A stretch of 64,000 nt of DNA from Heracleum sosnowskyi (GCA_030848705.1 CM061245.1:59112006-59176005); one strand, 5' to 3'; shown: positions 33,871-46,100, counted from the first letter of the stretch. Numbers and translations: made by a program. The notes: a model not told the origin generated them from the letters alone.

Positions 33871-35471
33871 TGGCTGATCATCATTGATAAAGGAAAGGTA
33901 ATCATCTTATCTTTATCAAAATCTCACTTGCTAAAATCTAAATCAATTTTCTTTGCTCTTTAAAAAACTGAGATGAGAACTGTTTGGAATGACCCCCAAG
34001 TTCTCTACCCTATCAGTTGCACCCTAATTGTGATAAACAACTCCTAACCCCCTCTACAGTTTCTCAACAAACTGTAGTTGCAAAATTCTAGCAAATCTTA
34101 ACCAGTGCGGAGTGATGAAGGAGTAAAGTGAGGGTGAGGGCAGTGGTGAATATCAAGAAACCACTAGAAGAAAAGGTGAGGGTGAGATTACCAGCCAAAC
34201 TGCCTTATGTCTTCTCAAAAAGGCATAATGGTCAAAAAGGATTAGCTCTTTTCTGGTTTTAGTCTCTCAAAAGACTATGATCATTGAAAAATGCTCTGAT
34301 CCAGGAGCACTAATGAGGGATTGGGACACTGTGTGCATAATATGGTTTATTATCCTTTCTGTTTCTGAAGTAGAAAGAAAATATATGCACGGGCATAGGG
34401 GGAGCACAAACTATTCTTAAATTCAGTTTGATGCATCTTCTTCAAATGTGAGGATGCAGTCCCCAGTCCATTTCATCTCATTAAGTGATAATTGCAGCAT
34501 ACAACTCATTTGTACTTGATTCTCCATTTTCTGAACTCTTGGAGAAGCTCCATTCACCTAGTGATCATTCTCTTTAAGAGAATTCGTTGGATCACTAGTC
34601 TCTTTTTGATGATCTTGATGTAAGCACTGTGCACTTAAATGTCACATTCAATCTTCACAGAACTTACATCAATTTCTACTTCACAAGCCCATTCTTCAAA
34701 ATCATCTACGGATATCCTTCATCCGTAGAAAGGTGTCTTTCAATCTACGGATAAGCTTAACCAGCGATTATCCGTAGACCAACAATGTTGAGTTCCATGA
34801 TTCTTTCTTGAAAAACTATTCAGCTCATTCTGACTGAGTATCAAGGAATTCAATATAGGTGAGGCATCTATAGGTTTGTGGGAAGGGAGTTAGTGGAGTG
34901 GCTGGCTTGAGACCAGGCAAAAGGAGAGGGAGAGAATGAGAGGCATGTTATTTCTTGCAGCATGGCAAAAGGAGAGATTTTTCTTTTGAGTACCCCTTTA
35001 GTAAGGGAAGGTGAGTTGTGTGAAGTGAGCCAGGATAAGATCCCGATGCAAGAATAGAGAGATTCCTGAGAGAAATCTTTCGATCCTTGAAGTGTTGGAT
35101 TTCTGTACCCAGATATCTTATTCAGTAACTAAGATTATGCCTCTTCTATCCTAATTGCTGATAACAAAAAGGGGGAGAAGTTAAAGAGAAGATAGGTTGT
35201 TCTCAGGGGGAGTTAGAAGGAGATCTCAGACTTCAGAATTTCTCCTCTCTCGATTTCAATCTATTGGAACCCCTTAGAAGTAGGTATAGACTAAGTTACA
35301 GGAAATTATATGGAATCTGACAGCTTCAAGTTGTTATTTTTGTTTTTGCAGCATCATCAAATTCTGTCCAGTATTAATCTCTATCTGAGGATCACTGAGA
35401 ACATTGAAGGGTTTTGTTATAATCAACTTAAGGATTTATGACAGTTCTAACAGTCATAAATACGGGGAGAT
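33867..35471 (+). other. E2 3' internal region
   Basis: No recognised protein. Several purine tracts (GGGGGAG near 34399 and 35211) and CTACGGAT/ATCCGTAG words facing each other (34708-34770). It ends TACGGGGAGAT, the polypurine tract just before the 3' LTR. Confidence 0.6.
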
Positions 35472-37210
35472 TGTTAGGGTTGATCGATTTGGAATGATGA
35501 TAACAAAATGCTCAAGACAATAATTTGATTTTGACACCGAAGCTGATTGTCAGAAAGCTAGTTCACAGAAGCTGATAAATCAGGAAGCTAACTAGAAGGC
35601 ATTTTATCTATCCAAGGTCTAAAAGCCATATCAAATGATTGGAGGATAGTCTGTCATCAAGTTAGGAAGCAATTCAGAAGCAAGCCAATGGACGTCTAAT
35701 CAAGCACCAAGTGTTTCAGTGGTAAGTCTGCTTAATCAACTCAGTAATGGTGAATCAATAAAGATGACAAGGTGTTTTATCTAAAGATGAAGCTAAGAGT
35801 ATCCTTTCTACGGATCAAGTTATGAAATCCCATTTCATCTATGGATACAAGCTGAAAACATCATATGCCATCAACGGATAGAAGCTGAGAACATCTTATC
35901 TCGTCAACGGATAGAAGCTAGGAACAACTTATCTCATCTACGGATAAAAGCTAGGGACATCATATCTACGGATCAAAGCTGAAGGAAGTTGATCATCAGA
36001 AACAGTTAAGGATGTCATGTTTTATCTATAGATGCGGTTAAGGAGGTCATGGTCTATCTATGGATGCAGTCAAGAATGTCATGTCTCATCTATGGATACA
36101 TTTATGGAATACTACTTCTACGGATATTCTGAGATTACCTTTCTACTGATAATTAACGTAAAATGGTAGTCTACGGATATGGAATTAATACGCCTACTGA
36201 TGTTCATCTCATTCAACATGAAAAACAAATCTATGTAACGGAATCTTTTGGAGGTTTCTTTATTTTAGCAGGTTGAATGGAGGACAGTCTCAGAGATCAT
36301 CACTACACACCCGTGACTAAAAGATGCTGGATGACGATGCAAAAGATGTATGGAATAGGGAGTCCAAATTATAAATATGCGAAGGCTCAAATTCCTACAA
36401 ATGAAATGTGAAGTCATCTATTGTCTCTTATGTCTCGATGGATAAGTAAGAGTTAAGGTAGCTACCTAGAAGTTTAACTTCTAACTGGACACAAAGGAAA
36501 AGCTTGACAAACATGAAGACCTATTTGAATACTACAAGTTCACTTATCTCAGCTGATAGTGACTTGACAGTCGGGTAACCAAGGAGAGGTCCTTTTCATG
36601 CAGATGTCACATGGGCTTGGAAGCTAGGTCAATTGCATGGACTTAGTAATTTTTGAGGAGAGCAGCACACTCAATCACAAAGCACCATTTGGGATTATAC
36701 AAGTGTATCTTTGATGCTAGCCAAGGCATTTCCCGAATAAGATAGTTTCTGATACGAGCATGTGAACAAGCAGAACAAAAAATGTAATATTTTATTATGT
36801 TGTAGGTTTTGTTTGTAACACACAGTCGATGTATATAAGACTGTGTGGAGTAGCATAGAAATGTATGTGTAGAGAGCACAAAGCTGAAAGTAAAAACACT
36901 TAGGCTATCTTCCATCATCTGTGTAAGCAGCTGGAGTTTGTTGAAAAACAAAACCAGAGAATTCTTCAATATACACCTCAGGTGGGCTTTTTCCGAGAAA
37001 CCCACCTGAAAAGTTTAAAAAGTTTGCTTGTCTCCTGCATGTCTTTTTAACTCGAAGAATTCATATATGTTCATGGATTGTTTCAATTCTTAGTTAATTT
37101 ACCAAGTCATATATTCATACTGTAAAAGGTTTGAATTTTTTTGTAAAATTAACTAGATTGTATGCAAACCCCCCCCCCCTCTACAATCTAGGTTGCATTT
37201 TTCTGGGAAT
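35472..37210 (+). mobile_element. E2 3' LTR
   Basis: Near-identical partner of 17477-19218. The last four bases (AACA) of the other LTR are not present; the sequence goes from TTCTGGGAAT into TCCAAAAG. Both hairpins are retained. In place of the 5' LTR's copied patch it reads CGGAATCTTTTGGAGG. Confidence 0.85.
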
Positions 37211-39000
37211 TCCAAAAGATACTCATGTGTTTGTCAACCAAATACATTTAGCATATCAGTATATGGGAGTTTAAATATATAGGAACTTTCAAAGTTTGTA
37301 ATGCTGAAACAAGAAATGTGGTCACGGGTGTTTGTGATTACATTGGAAAAAGAAGGCAATAAAGGACAATGACAAGTCGAGATAGCCCCGTAAAACCTGG
37401 ATAAGAGCGACACTCTGCGTGTACTTTGAATAAAATCCCCACAACATTTTCGAAGTTTGAGAGTGATTTTAAAAATGTCATAGAAGCCATTGTAGCTACC
37501 TAGAAAATTTTCTAGAGCAAAAGAACTTCCAACGGAAGCAAAAATCTACAAGGATTTTTGTTCCAATCAACCATCTGTGATGAGCGTAGGTGATAATTAA
37601 CTCTGAAACACCCCCATCTGAAATATTTACAATGCAGCCAGCAAGAATAGTGAGCACAGTATAAATTTTCATTAAACCACTATACTATAAGGTAGACTAT
37701 TTCAAACCTTCATAAACCAGATTACCAGAATAATTACCACACCAAACAATAATACGGTGCCAAGACCAGAAATCAGCCCATAAGAGAGGAGACAAGTCAA
37801 GGACTCAGAAAAGAGTATTAGAAGTCAAAAAGGCGAAATGCGAAAGTGACATAGAGGGATTTCTACCCATCTAGTTAGTCACGAGCCGTGAGGAAGCCTC
37901 GATCACGAGAATAACTTCTTGGTTAAAAGGAAAATCCAGGAGACAACGGACTGCTTCGACATGTCATCACCACCCATCAACAACATTAGATTACTGGGGT
38001 CTATGCAGTCTAAAAGAACATTTTCCTTATCAAAAGTCGAGAATCTATCAGCAACAGTGGGTAACCCTTCCTCTGTAGGCAAACTACTCTGTACATTGTT
38101 ATCAACAGGCATGGAAATGGATGCATCTTTATTCTTGCGGAACCTCCTCCAGAAGTAAACAGTGATTACACCAGCAAAATATCCAGGCATCCGAGCTAAC
38201 ATAGCGAAATCTCCAGAGCAACAAAAATCCGAGACCTCATACGGAACAAGGCATCCGAGCAGAAAATAAATAAAACCCAAACATGCATGCATGGTGAAAA
38301 GTATGAGTCGGAAGTAAACAAGTTGACAAATTTGAGCATGCATACATTGTTGAGTTATACAGTGAGCTAACGAGTTGATAAAAACTACATATGTACGTAC
38401 ACCCACAGTCAAGCAATACTTGGTGCATGGTGCATGCATGCACATAACAAAATCAATGGTGCATGCATGCAACAAAGTCAAAGGCTGACACACGTACTTA
38501 TCTTATTCACATAAACCAAGTCAAGTGCATGTAGCCAACCTTCACGTTAACAACTATAAGAGAAGGCTCTGCAGCCTACACGCACTTAGCATTTTCACAA
38601 GTTAACATTTAACAAGCTGAAAGCCAGTAACAAAGACTTGTAGTTTCGTAAATTGAAAATGAAGTTGTGGCTGATTTAAGACCACCTCATCATTTTTACT
38701 ATAATTATCACCTAACCACGCAACTGAAGACATGCACGCGGACACTCCCCCTTTGCCAACTACAAAGACATTTAGCAACTTACACTGGCAGAAGAAATGC
38801 TCGGATTGGATATTCAATAAATCACAATTTATCTTCATTTTCGAAGACAACTTTCATATATACAAAACAAATCCAAGGAGAGCACACACAAGTAAACAAG
38901 ATGGCCAGGTGAATAAATGTACCCACATGTACCAAGTCAACAAATACCGGAAATTATTTTTAATATTAGAAATTATATTTAATAATAATGTTAATAATTA
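37211..39000. other. Unassigned DNA between the two nests
   Basis: No recognised gene. A minus-strand frame at 37903-38493 contains MPGYFAGVITVYFWRRFRKN followed by a hydrophilic part; it could be an exon remnant with one membrane segment but I cannot name it. Around 38280-38470 TGCATG/CATGCA words are unusually frequent. Confidence 0.3.
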
Positions 39001-39013
39001 AAAATGATAATCT

Positions 39014-39215
39014 TTCATATTGTTCTCTCGGATCAACTTGTTCTCTCGGACAAAACTCCTACTTAAGTCCTTGGACCTATCCAAACTTAAGTGGGGGCAA
39101 CAAATGTTTTACAAATGCCCCTCGGGTCAACAAGGTCCTCTCGGATCAACTTGTTCTCTCGGACAAAACTCCTACTTGAGTCGGGACCTATCCAAACTTA
39201 AGTGGGGGGCAACAA
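39014..39215. repeat. Direct repeat of about 90 bp upstream of the E8 LTR
   Basis: TTCTCTCGGATCAACTTG and following sequence through AACTTAAGTGGGGGCAACAA occurs twice (39022-39108 and 39137-39215). It lies in the presumed 3' untranslated part of E8. Confidence 0.85.
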
Positions 39216-39357
39216 TTTTTTTACAAAAGCACCTCCAGCTCAAAAAGATCCTCTTGAATTTATGTATCATCTCAAACAACCACCCTACCCAAATCCAACA
39301 TAAATCTTTTACTACTCCTCCATCCCTCTAAAGAGGAATGAAGGAGTGGGGGGCAAA

Positions 39358-39983
39358 TGATAGTAGGTGATTCGTAAAGGTCTAATTCACCTATTAAAAT
39401 CAAGCCCAAGTCTAAAACAAGGCCTGCAAGGTCCACAAGGCCAGCAAAGTCCACAATGACTGCAAGGTCCACAATGCCTGAAAGGTCACAATGTCTGCAA
39501 GGTCCACAAAGCCTGCAATATCCACCAAGGCCATAAGGATTGGACATGACACGTTGCACAACAGACAAGTACGAACAAGACAAAGCTGACACAAGTACAA
39601 CTGACATCTGCAACAAAGCTGGCACAAGTACATGGTCCAAACGTCAGGACAACATGCAACTGACACAAGGTGGACACTGACACCAGACCAAGACCCTAAT
39701 TTGCAGCTCATGTCCCCCATATGGACGCTCAGTCATGTGCACTGCACATGACATGAGCCTATATATACCCCCTAGTCACTTCAATGTAAGGGGTTCACAA
39801 CATTCATCACACTTTCACTATATTGAATTTCTGATAGGTTTTGCTCTACCTTCTCTCTACTTTCTCTCTCTAGAAATTAATACCTATCTACATATCTGTA
39901 TTATGTTTTCCGTCCACCGGATACTTATTCTCACGCTGGAGGTGCTTACGGGGATATAACCCCCCGCGGGCATTTCCGTTTCA
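39358..39983 (+). mobile_element. E8 LTR, Gypsy-like, with polypurine tract
   Basis: GGAGTGGGGGGCAAA directly precedes TGATAGTAGGTG (39358), a PPT-LTR junction. Inside are a minisatellite, TATATATACCCCC (TATA-like, about 39761), a C/T-rich stretch and an end at TTTCCGTTTCA (39983). No coding sequence; the rest of the element was not found. Lineage is uncertain; the PPT resembles that of E9. Confidence 0.55.
39415..39535. repeat. Minisatellite in E8 LTR
   Basis: Imperfect units of AAGGTCCACAATGCCTGC-type sequence, about 18 bp, six or so copies. The minus-strand frames with LALWTLQALW-like repeats are its translation shadows. Confidence 0.8.
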
Positions 39984-40149
39984 GGGAGCTCGGAGACAAT
40001 TCTGGTGGAGCTCAGACAAGACACGTAAAGCTCGGCAAGGGCAACATAGTTCAGCAAGCCGGACAAGTCCAACATAGTCGACAAAGCCAAACAAGCATTA
40101 CAAGCCCAACAAGGTCGACAAAGCCAAACAAGCACCTATTCCAGCATAA

Positions 40150-40937
40150 TACTAAGGAAGTAGAGCCCGACGGTAGAACGACTTATCAAGTATATACTTT
40201 ATATCCTTATAATATTAAATCCTTATATATAATAAGCGTAAGAGAGATTTTATCCAAAACTTTGGTCATATACCGCCAAATCAATAAGGACCATTGATCT
40301 TAAAATAGATGAATGAGAACCCTTGGATCTAATATTAAAAAGATTTATTTTAATAATATAAACCAAATATGAGTAGGTTTCTATGTTGACTACAATTCTC
40401 AATGTAAAAAATTGTAACTTCAATTATAAGTTTAGTAGTGTTGTGGAATAAAAAACGTACTTTTGATTTTAATGCTAGGGTTTAAGAGTTTCGAGCTTTA
40501 ATGGTTGGTCTCGTGTTTTATGGCTAAATCTGCCCTCACAAGATGCCTATGTATCTCAATCAATGCTGAGAATCAAGCCAAAAAACATAGTTCTAATGTG
40601 AAGGATCAGGATCCTTATATATGCGTCAGGAGCCCTGCATTCAGAGTAGAATTAGGTGACTTGGGGGTCAAGTCACCTTCTTAGATCAGGATTGTGAATC
40701 ATATTTTGTAGGAGGCTGACTCCTATTAGGTTTGTATGCCTTGGATGCTAATCTTTGAAGTATTTTACACACTTTGGACTCTTTTTATGAGCTATAGATT
40801 TTTCCTTTTTATTAATTACGAAATTAATAAATAATTAGGTTTTCGGGCCTTATTAATTGGGCTTAACTCTTGGACCAATCTAGGTCTAATTAATACGTCA
40901 TTAATTATATTTTCAAGACTGTTTTTGGCCCATATCA
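40150..40937 (-). mobile_element. E9 3' LTR (minus strand), Tat-like Gypsy
   Basis: On the minus strand AAGTTGGGGGGCAAA (40952-40938) is a polypurine tract next to TGATATGGGCC, the LTR start. ATATATAAGG on that strand (about 40621-40612) is a TATA-like box. The far end of the LTR could not be fixed; 40150 is a rough limit. The internal region lies to the right, with a tandem array and an antisense ORF. Confidence 0.5.
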
Positions 40938-41149
40938 TTTGCCCCCCAACTTCTAGGAAAATCATTTTTAGATTATCATAGAAGTTATTTTGACCTTATT
41001 CGAGATTTTAGAAGTCTCTTTCGCATTTTCCATAATTGTCTGGTTCCTCGAACATGTAGTTTCAAATCAATCTCGTTTACTCTAATCTTCAAAATAAAAA
41101 TTGGGAGCTTTTATTAATTTCCTGGAAAATAATACAAAATTTTAAAAAT

Positions 41150-42045
41150 TCTGTACAATTTCGACCAGGATTCTGGTCGAATTTTCGTGTCTTTTTGGCT
41201 CCTGGTCGAACGTCTTCGACCAGGATTGAGGTCTTAGGGTTCGACCAGGATCGAGGTCGAACATTTGCTTCATTTTGGCTCCTGGTCGAACACATTCGAC
41301 CATGATTGAGGTCGTAGGGTTCGACCAGGATCGAGGTCGAATTTCTGATTCATTTTGGCTCCTAGTCGAACAGCTTCGACCAGGATTGAGGTCTTAGTGT
41401 TCGACCAGGGTCGAGGTCGAATTTCTGATTCATTTTGGCTCCTGATCGAACACCTTCGACCAGGATTGAGGTCGTATGGTTCGACCAAGGTCGAGGTCGA
41501 ATTTCTGATTCATTTTGGCTCCTGGTCGAACACCTTCGACCAGGATTGAGGTTCTAGGGTTCGACCAGGGTCGAGGTCGAATATTTCTCCTATTTTGGCT
41601 CCTGGTCGAACTATCTCGATCAGGATTGAAGTTGTAGGGTTCGACCTCGTTTGAGGTCGAACATTTCTCCTATTTTGGCTCCTGGTCGAACTATCTCGAC
41701 CAGGATTGAAGTTTTACGGTTCAACCTCGTTTGAGGTCGAACATTTCGCCCATTTTGGATCCTGGTCTGGTCGAACTATCTGGACCAGGATTGAAGTTAT
41801 AGGGTTCGACCTTGTTTGAGGTCGAACATTTCTCCTATTTTGGTTCCTGGTCGAACTATCTCAACCGGGATTGAAGTTGTAGGGTTCGACCTCGTTTGAG
41901 GTTGAACATTTCGCCCATTTTGGCTCCTGGTCGAACTATCTCGACCAGGATTGAAGTTGTAGGGTTCGACCTCGTTTGAGGTCGAACATTTCGCCTTTTT
42001 TTGGCTCTTGGTCGAACTATCTCGACCAGGATTGAGGTCGTAGAG
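41150..42045. repeat. 80-bp tandem repeat array (about 11 units)
   Basis: TTTTGGCTCCTGGTCGAAC recurs every 80 bp (ends at 41280, 41360, 41440, 41520, 41600, 41680, 41760 and on, with one 6-bp insertion near 41766). Each unit has inverted GGTCGAA/TTCGACC words that can pair as hairpins. It lies between the E9 LTR and the antisense ORF, where Tat elements often carry tandem repeats. Confidence 0.95.
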
Positions 42046-42185
42046 AAGAAATATTTTTTTTCTTTTCGGTAACTTATTTATTTTTGGGTCGTTCTCTCTT
42101 AGGCTTTGCCTAAAGTTTATTGGGTTGTACCGCATAATGCCGGTTGTCCTCCCTTTTGCCTGGACCAGTGACCGGTTGTAATTTC

Positions 42186-42193
42186 TATATAAG
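42186..42193 (+). promoter_or_regulatory. TATA box for the E9 antisense ORF
   Basis: TATATAAG followed by a C/T-rich leader (ACTTCTCACTTCTCATTTCTC) and an ATG at 42475, reading opposite to the E9 LTR. Prediction from sequence only. Confidence 0.45.
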
Positions 42194-42474
42194 TGTAGAG
42201 TCTTACTCGACATTTCTCACTTCTCACTTCTCATTTCTCAAAGTCATTATGTTAGAATTCTTCTCAAAATTTTCTCTGCTAGGGTTCTGCAGTAAGGCGA
42301 TTCTCGGAGAGTTTTTCCGATTGATATTCATTGGTTTCTGGAATTTTTGCTTGAAGATTTGAAGATTTCTGGGTTTTTTGCTTTGAAGATTTATGGGTTT
42401 ATCTTTGAATATTTGAAGATTTATGGGTTTCCGTTGAAGATTTGAAGAATTTTTTCTAGGTTTTCAACTTTCAA

Positions 42475-42765
42475 ATGGCTGATCGTGCTTCCCAATGTCT
42501 TCAGAAAATGAATTCCGCATCCAAATGAGGTACCCCCATTTCTATTCGTTCTAAGTACATGTCTTTACATGTTATGATCAACGAACGTGGGGATGAATAC
42601 CCGTCTGTTTCCGCCTTAGATTCATATGACTGTAGCAATAAATTTCATGATGTTGATAGAATTAAGGATTACAATAAAATGTATAGGGTTAAGGCTCCCT
42701 TAAAGTTAGTTCCCGCCGGTGCTGGTGACCGTTCTTGTCATTGGCGGTCTAATGCTTTGTGTTTC
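42475..42765 (+). pseudogene. E9 antisense ORF, Transposase_28-like (PF04195 type), interrupted
   Basis: The ATG at 42475 opens MADRASQCLQKMN; an in-frame TGA at 42526 is followed by RGDEYPSVSALDSYDCSNKF, DYNKMYRVKAPLKLVPAGAG and CHWRSNALCF. This resembles the N-terminus of the plant family labelled putative gypsy-type transposon (PF04195), known from antisense ORFs of Tat-lineage elements. The frame ends at 42765 where a foreign LTR end (TGTAACACCCCC) begins, before the LRFPLHPF-like part of the family. Its orientation is opposite to the E9 LTR, as expected for such an antisense ORF. Function unknown. Confidence 0.6.
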
Positions 42766-43164
42766 TGTAACACCCCCAGATCCGGGGTCAGGAATCTGGG
42801 TTGTCACGCTCCATCAATTATACAATACCTGCATTACTTACAACATTCTAATAATACAACTCGAAAGACCCCAATCACTTACGCGCACACACACAAGTTA
42901 TGGCCTTAGAAATGAGCAACAAAAGTAACATTTGTTATTACAACTCAAATGTACTAGCCAGGATCTCATCTATTATTTAGAACCTCTACCTGAAGTTACA
43001 ATAATAGACCTCACCGTTCTATACAAGGTTTAATAATACAAACCTACTCGAAAACAATTCTTACTAATTCAGTCTGCAACTATTCTGCTCACACCGGCAG
43101 TATCCATCCTGCTGAACTAACTCAAGGGTGGTCTCTCCATCCCCTTGCTCTCGTAACACGAGGT
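42766..43164 (-). mobile_element. Tekay-like LTR fragment, minus orientation
   Basis: TGTAACACCCCCAGATCCGG is the reverse complement of a Tekay LTR 3' end; the E3 LTR ends CCGGATTTGGGGCTGTTACA. A GTGTGTGTG run also occurs at a similar place. Only about 400 bp of the 3' part is present; it stops at the E6 LTR start. Confidence 0.65.
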
Positions 43165-46100
43165 TGTAATATCCAGGAAATTAGGTACAAATTTCCTATT
43201 TATTTAAGTGATAAAAATAGTAATATTTAATTATTTTAAAATTTGCTGCATTATGTGATTAAATGTTTAAATATTATTCCTGGAATATGTGAATGTGTTA
43301 GTATGTGTGTAAAATTATTTTCGGTATTTATCAGTTAATTTGAGCCCGACATAATTTGATTTAATTAAAATAGTTGAAAATTTTGTTCTATTTTAATATT
43401 TGTGCAATTAAATATTTTGGAAGTAATTTTGGTATTTAAATTATTTTATGAGTCAGGATTTATTTTAGTATTACCGAATAATTTTCTAGAATTATTCGTT
43501 ATAAATTATTTATTTTCGGTACTAGGCAATTCAGCGTTAGGTGTAGTTGTTTCGTATTAATTAATGACCCCTAACTTATCTTTATCACCTAACCCAACTG
43601 TCCTTATCTCATTGCAAAGCACACTCACGCACATATTATTACACTACCACACACAAACAGAAAACCCACAGCTGAATCAAAAAAAAAAGAAGAAGAGAAC
43701 TCCTTTCTCTCCTCCCTTCCCTCCCGTGCGCACGCCCCGTCCAGTTTCTGTGCCCACGCGCCGCAACCTCTCCACCTCCTGATTCCCTTCTCGCGCAGCA
43801 GCAAGGTTCCGTTTTTCCGGCGCACAGCAACACCCGGCCCCGTCTTCTTCCCGTTTTATTCTCCTCCACCAGTCTTCTGTCCAACGCCGGTCAGCAAAGC
43901 TGCTACCATCGCGCCACCCCTGTTCGGTGGGTTTAACTTGAGATCCATTGTGTATTCATGTATATATATATATATATGCGGTTTAAATTCGTTTCTTTTA
44001 TGCCATAGTTATTAAGTTGTGTTCATGAGCTTGTTGAAATCGTTTTTTTTGTAGTAATTAATATTTCGTTTTGTGTGTTAACTCATGAAAATTATAAATT
44101 CGCTTTTGTAGATAGTAGTTATAAATTTGCTTATATGTATTTAATTAATAAATTGTGATGTGCAAAATTGTTAGTTAATATATGCTAATCATCATTTCGT
44201 TTCGTGTAGTTAGTTTGTGTTATTTAGTAAGATTGTTTTCAGTAATGAATCATTTAAAATTTGTGTTAAATGGTTAAACTTTACTTTTATTTATAAATGC
44301 CGTAATTACTAAATTCGTTTGGTGTCAATTATTTGAGTGCGGTCTTAAATAGTATGTGAACGTTGTTAAATGATTTATTTGGTGTATATGTATAAATGTT
44401 AATGTTTAATTGTTTTGGTATTATTTAATATTTTATTGGTTGTGTAGGTTTTGTTTTAATAAAGGAGAGTGTGATGCAGATTTTCTTTATAAGTTACGTG
44501 TAATTCTGGTTATGTTCAGCAGAATTTAAGTCTTAGTAGCCTACTTATTTTAGTAATTCATTTTAGTATGTTGAGTTGGATTACGGATTATGTTTTCGTA
44601 ATTTGTTAATGTTCGAGTGATCGTTAGTCGTGTATTGTATATTAATGTACTTAAAGTTTGGTTTTGAGTTGTAAATTAGCGGTAATGGTGATTTTAGTAT
44701 TCTGGTTTAGTTCTCAACCTGGGAATTATTATAGTTGGTGGTTGAGGTAATTATGTTGTTATTTACTATTAATTATACAGGTTATTGTTGTGCTGTGCTA
44801 TGTTGTCCGTCCTGTGACTGGGGGCGCAACATAGTACATGCAAAATTTCTGGCTAGTCCTGTTTACGAACGGGTCATGCCGAAATTTCATAAAATCTATT
44901 TATTTACATTGTTATTTATTTTAAAATCATTAGAGTTAAAGAGTGATTGAATTTGATTATTCTTAATCAATTTTAAATAATAAGGAAATTGATTTAATTG
45001 ACCAATTAATTTAATAGTTAATTGGTGAATTTTATTAATCGATTATTATTTAATCTTGATTATCTATAAATCAAATTTAATTATTATTTTCAAGTTGTTT
45101 TATGATATCAGTGTTTATTATTTTATTATCTACTTGATTTGATTAATCTAATTGATTAAATGCGTTAATTGATTTCAGTTAGATATATGTGATTCCGTGT
45201 TTATGTATATATATAAATCTGAATGACTGCTACGTGCTATAGTATATGTTAATGAGTTAAGTGTTTAATTATTATGCTAGTGTCGAGTCAACGCATGCTT
45301 GTCTATTATCTACCATGTGTATCTATTAGTGATATTTAGTTAGATTGCGCTGGGTAGGTAGTGATAGAAATGAGTCGTGATTATTGGTTAGTATCTAATC
45401 TAGAAATTTTATATTATAGAAACGAGTAAAGACAAAGGAAAGGCTAAAGTCCAGTAGCACCAGTTAAATTAATATCCATGCAAGTTTATTGACTCGTACT
45501 CTTTTGTTTGGAATATTGTAGCAAGATTCCTGTTTCCCATTCTCATTTAATTATTGTTTCGTAACCAGATTCTTTTATTATCCTGAGATTGAGATAGCCT
45601 ATTGTTCTTGACTTGACAAATTCTATTTCATTTCATAATTCATACCTTGCAGCATCTTGTGATTGCCAGATTTAATTCTGGCTCTTTATTATTGAAACTT
45701 GTAGTACCTTGTATTTGTCAGATTTTACCTTGATTCCTTGTGATTGGAAATTTAAATATTATACAATTGTCTTACCCTGATTCAGTTGATGAAGTTCACC
45801 AGACAGTTGAAAGTAATAGTTTGAATTAATGAGGTAGTCGATTTTTCTGACACCTAACTCCGAGTATTAGGTTTGAATTGGAAGTTTTATGAAAATGAAA
45901 TGTTTTAAGGACTGCAGACTCCAGTCAGAGTATCAGTATTATGTGGGCCAAAGTGGCCTTGGATCCAGTTCAGTATTTGGACATACCGTGGGTATGGTCC
46001 GGAGTTTTAGTGTGACTGATCATCCACTTTAACTCGTGCGTCAAAGTAAAAATCCAATTCTAACTTAAAGTTTGACACAGTTTATTATTATTGTTCAGTT

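Larger units (their letters stand above)
17477..37210 (+). mobile_element. E2, non-autonomous Sirevirus-like Copia element carrying nested E3
   Basis: Two LTRs (17477-19218, 35472-37210) in the same orientation, PBS after the first, and GGGGAGAT polypurine tract before the second. The inner part contains a gag-like ORF, a long non-coding stretch and the start of a second ORF, but no protease, integrase, reverse transcriptase or RNase H of its own. A 9.1-kb Tekay fragment (24750 to about 33866) is inserted in it, so the original element was about 10.6 kb. It inserted into E1 gag. The bases flanking the LTRs do not match, and E1 does not resume at 37211, so the right flank has been rearranged. 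Confidence 0.8.

Noticed and set aside
37903..38493. 196-codon minus-strand ORF with a hydrophobic segment
   Set aside because: I could not recognise it. Low-complexity MHAC-like repeats in its first part come from TGCATG words, so it is not called as a gene, though an exon relic is possible.
39272..39720. Three overlapping minus-strand ORFs with LWTLQ-type repeats
   Set aside because: Translations of the E8 LTR minisatellite in different frames.
41089..42213. ORFs with repeated NPKTSILVE-type units on the minus strand
   Set aside because: They follow the 80-bp array. Because 80 is not a multiple of three, the frame changes each unit, so they do not encode a repeat protein.
43564..43884. 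Proline/arginine-rich ORFs in both strands at the GC island
   Set aside because: Composition effect in the E6 LTR; no domain, ORFs on both strands.
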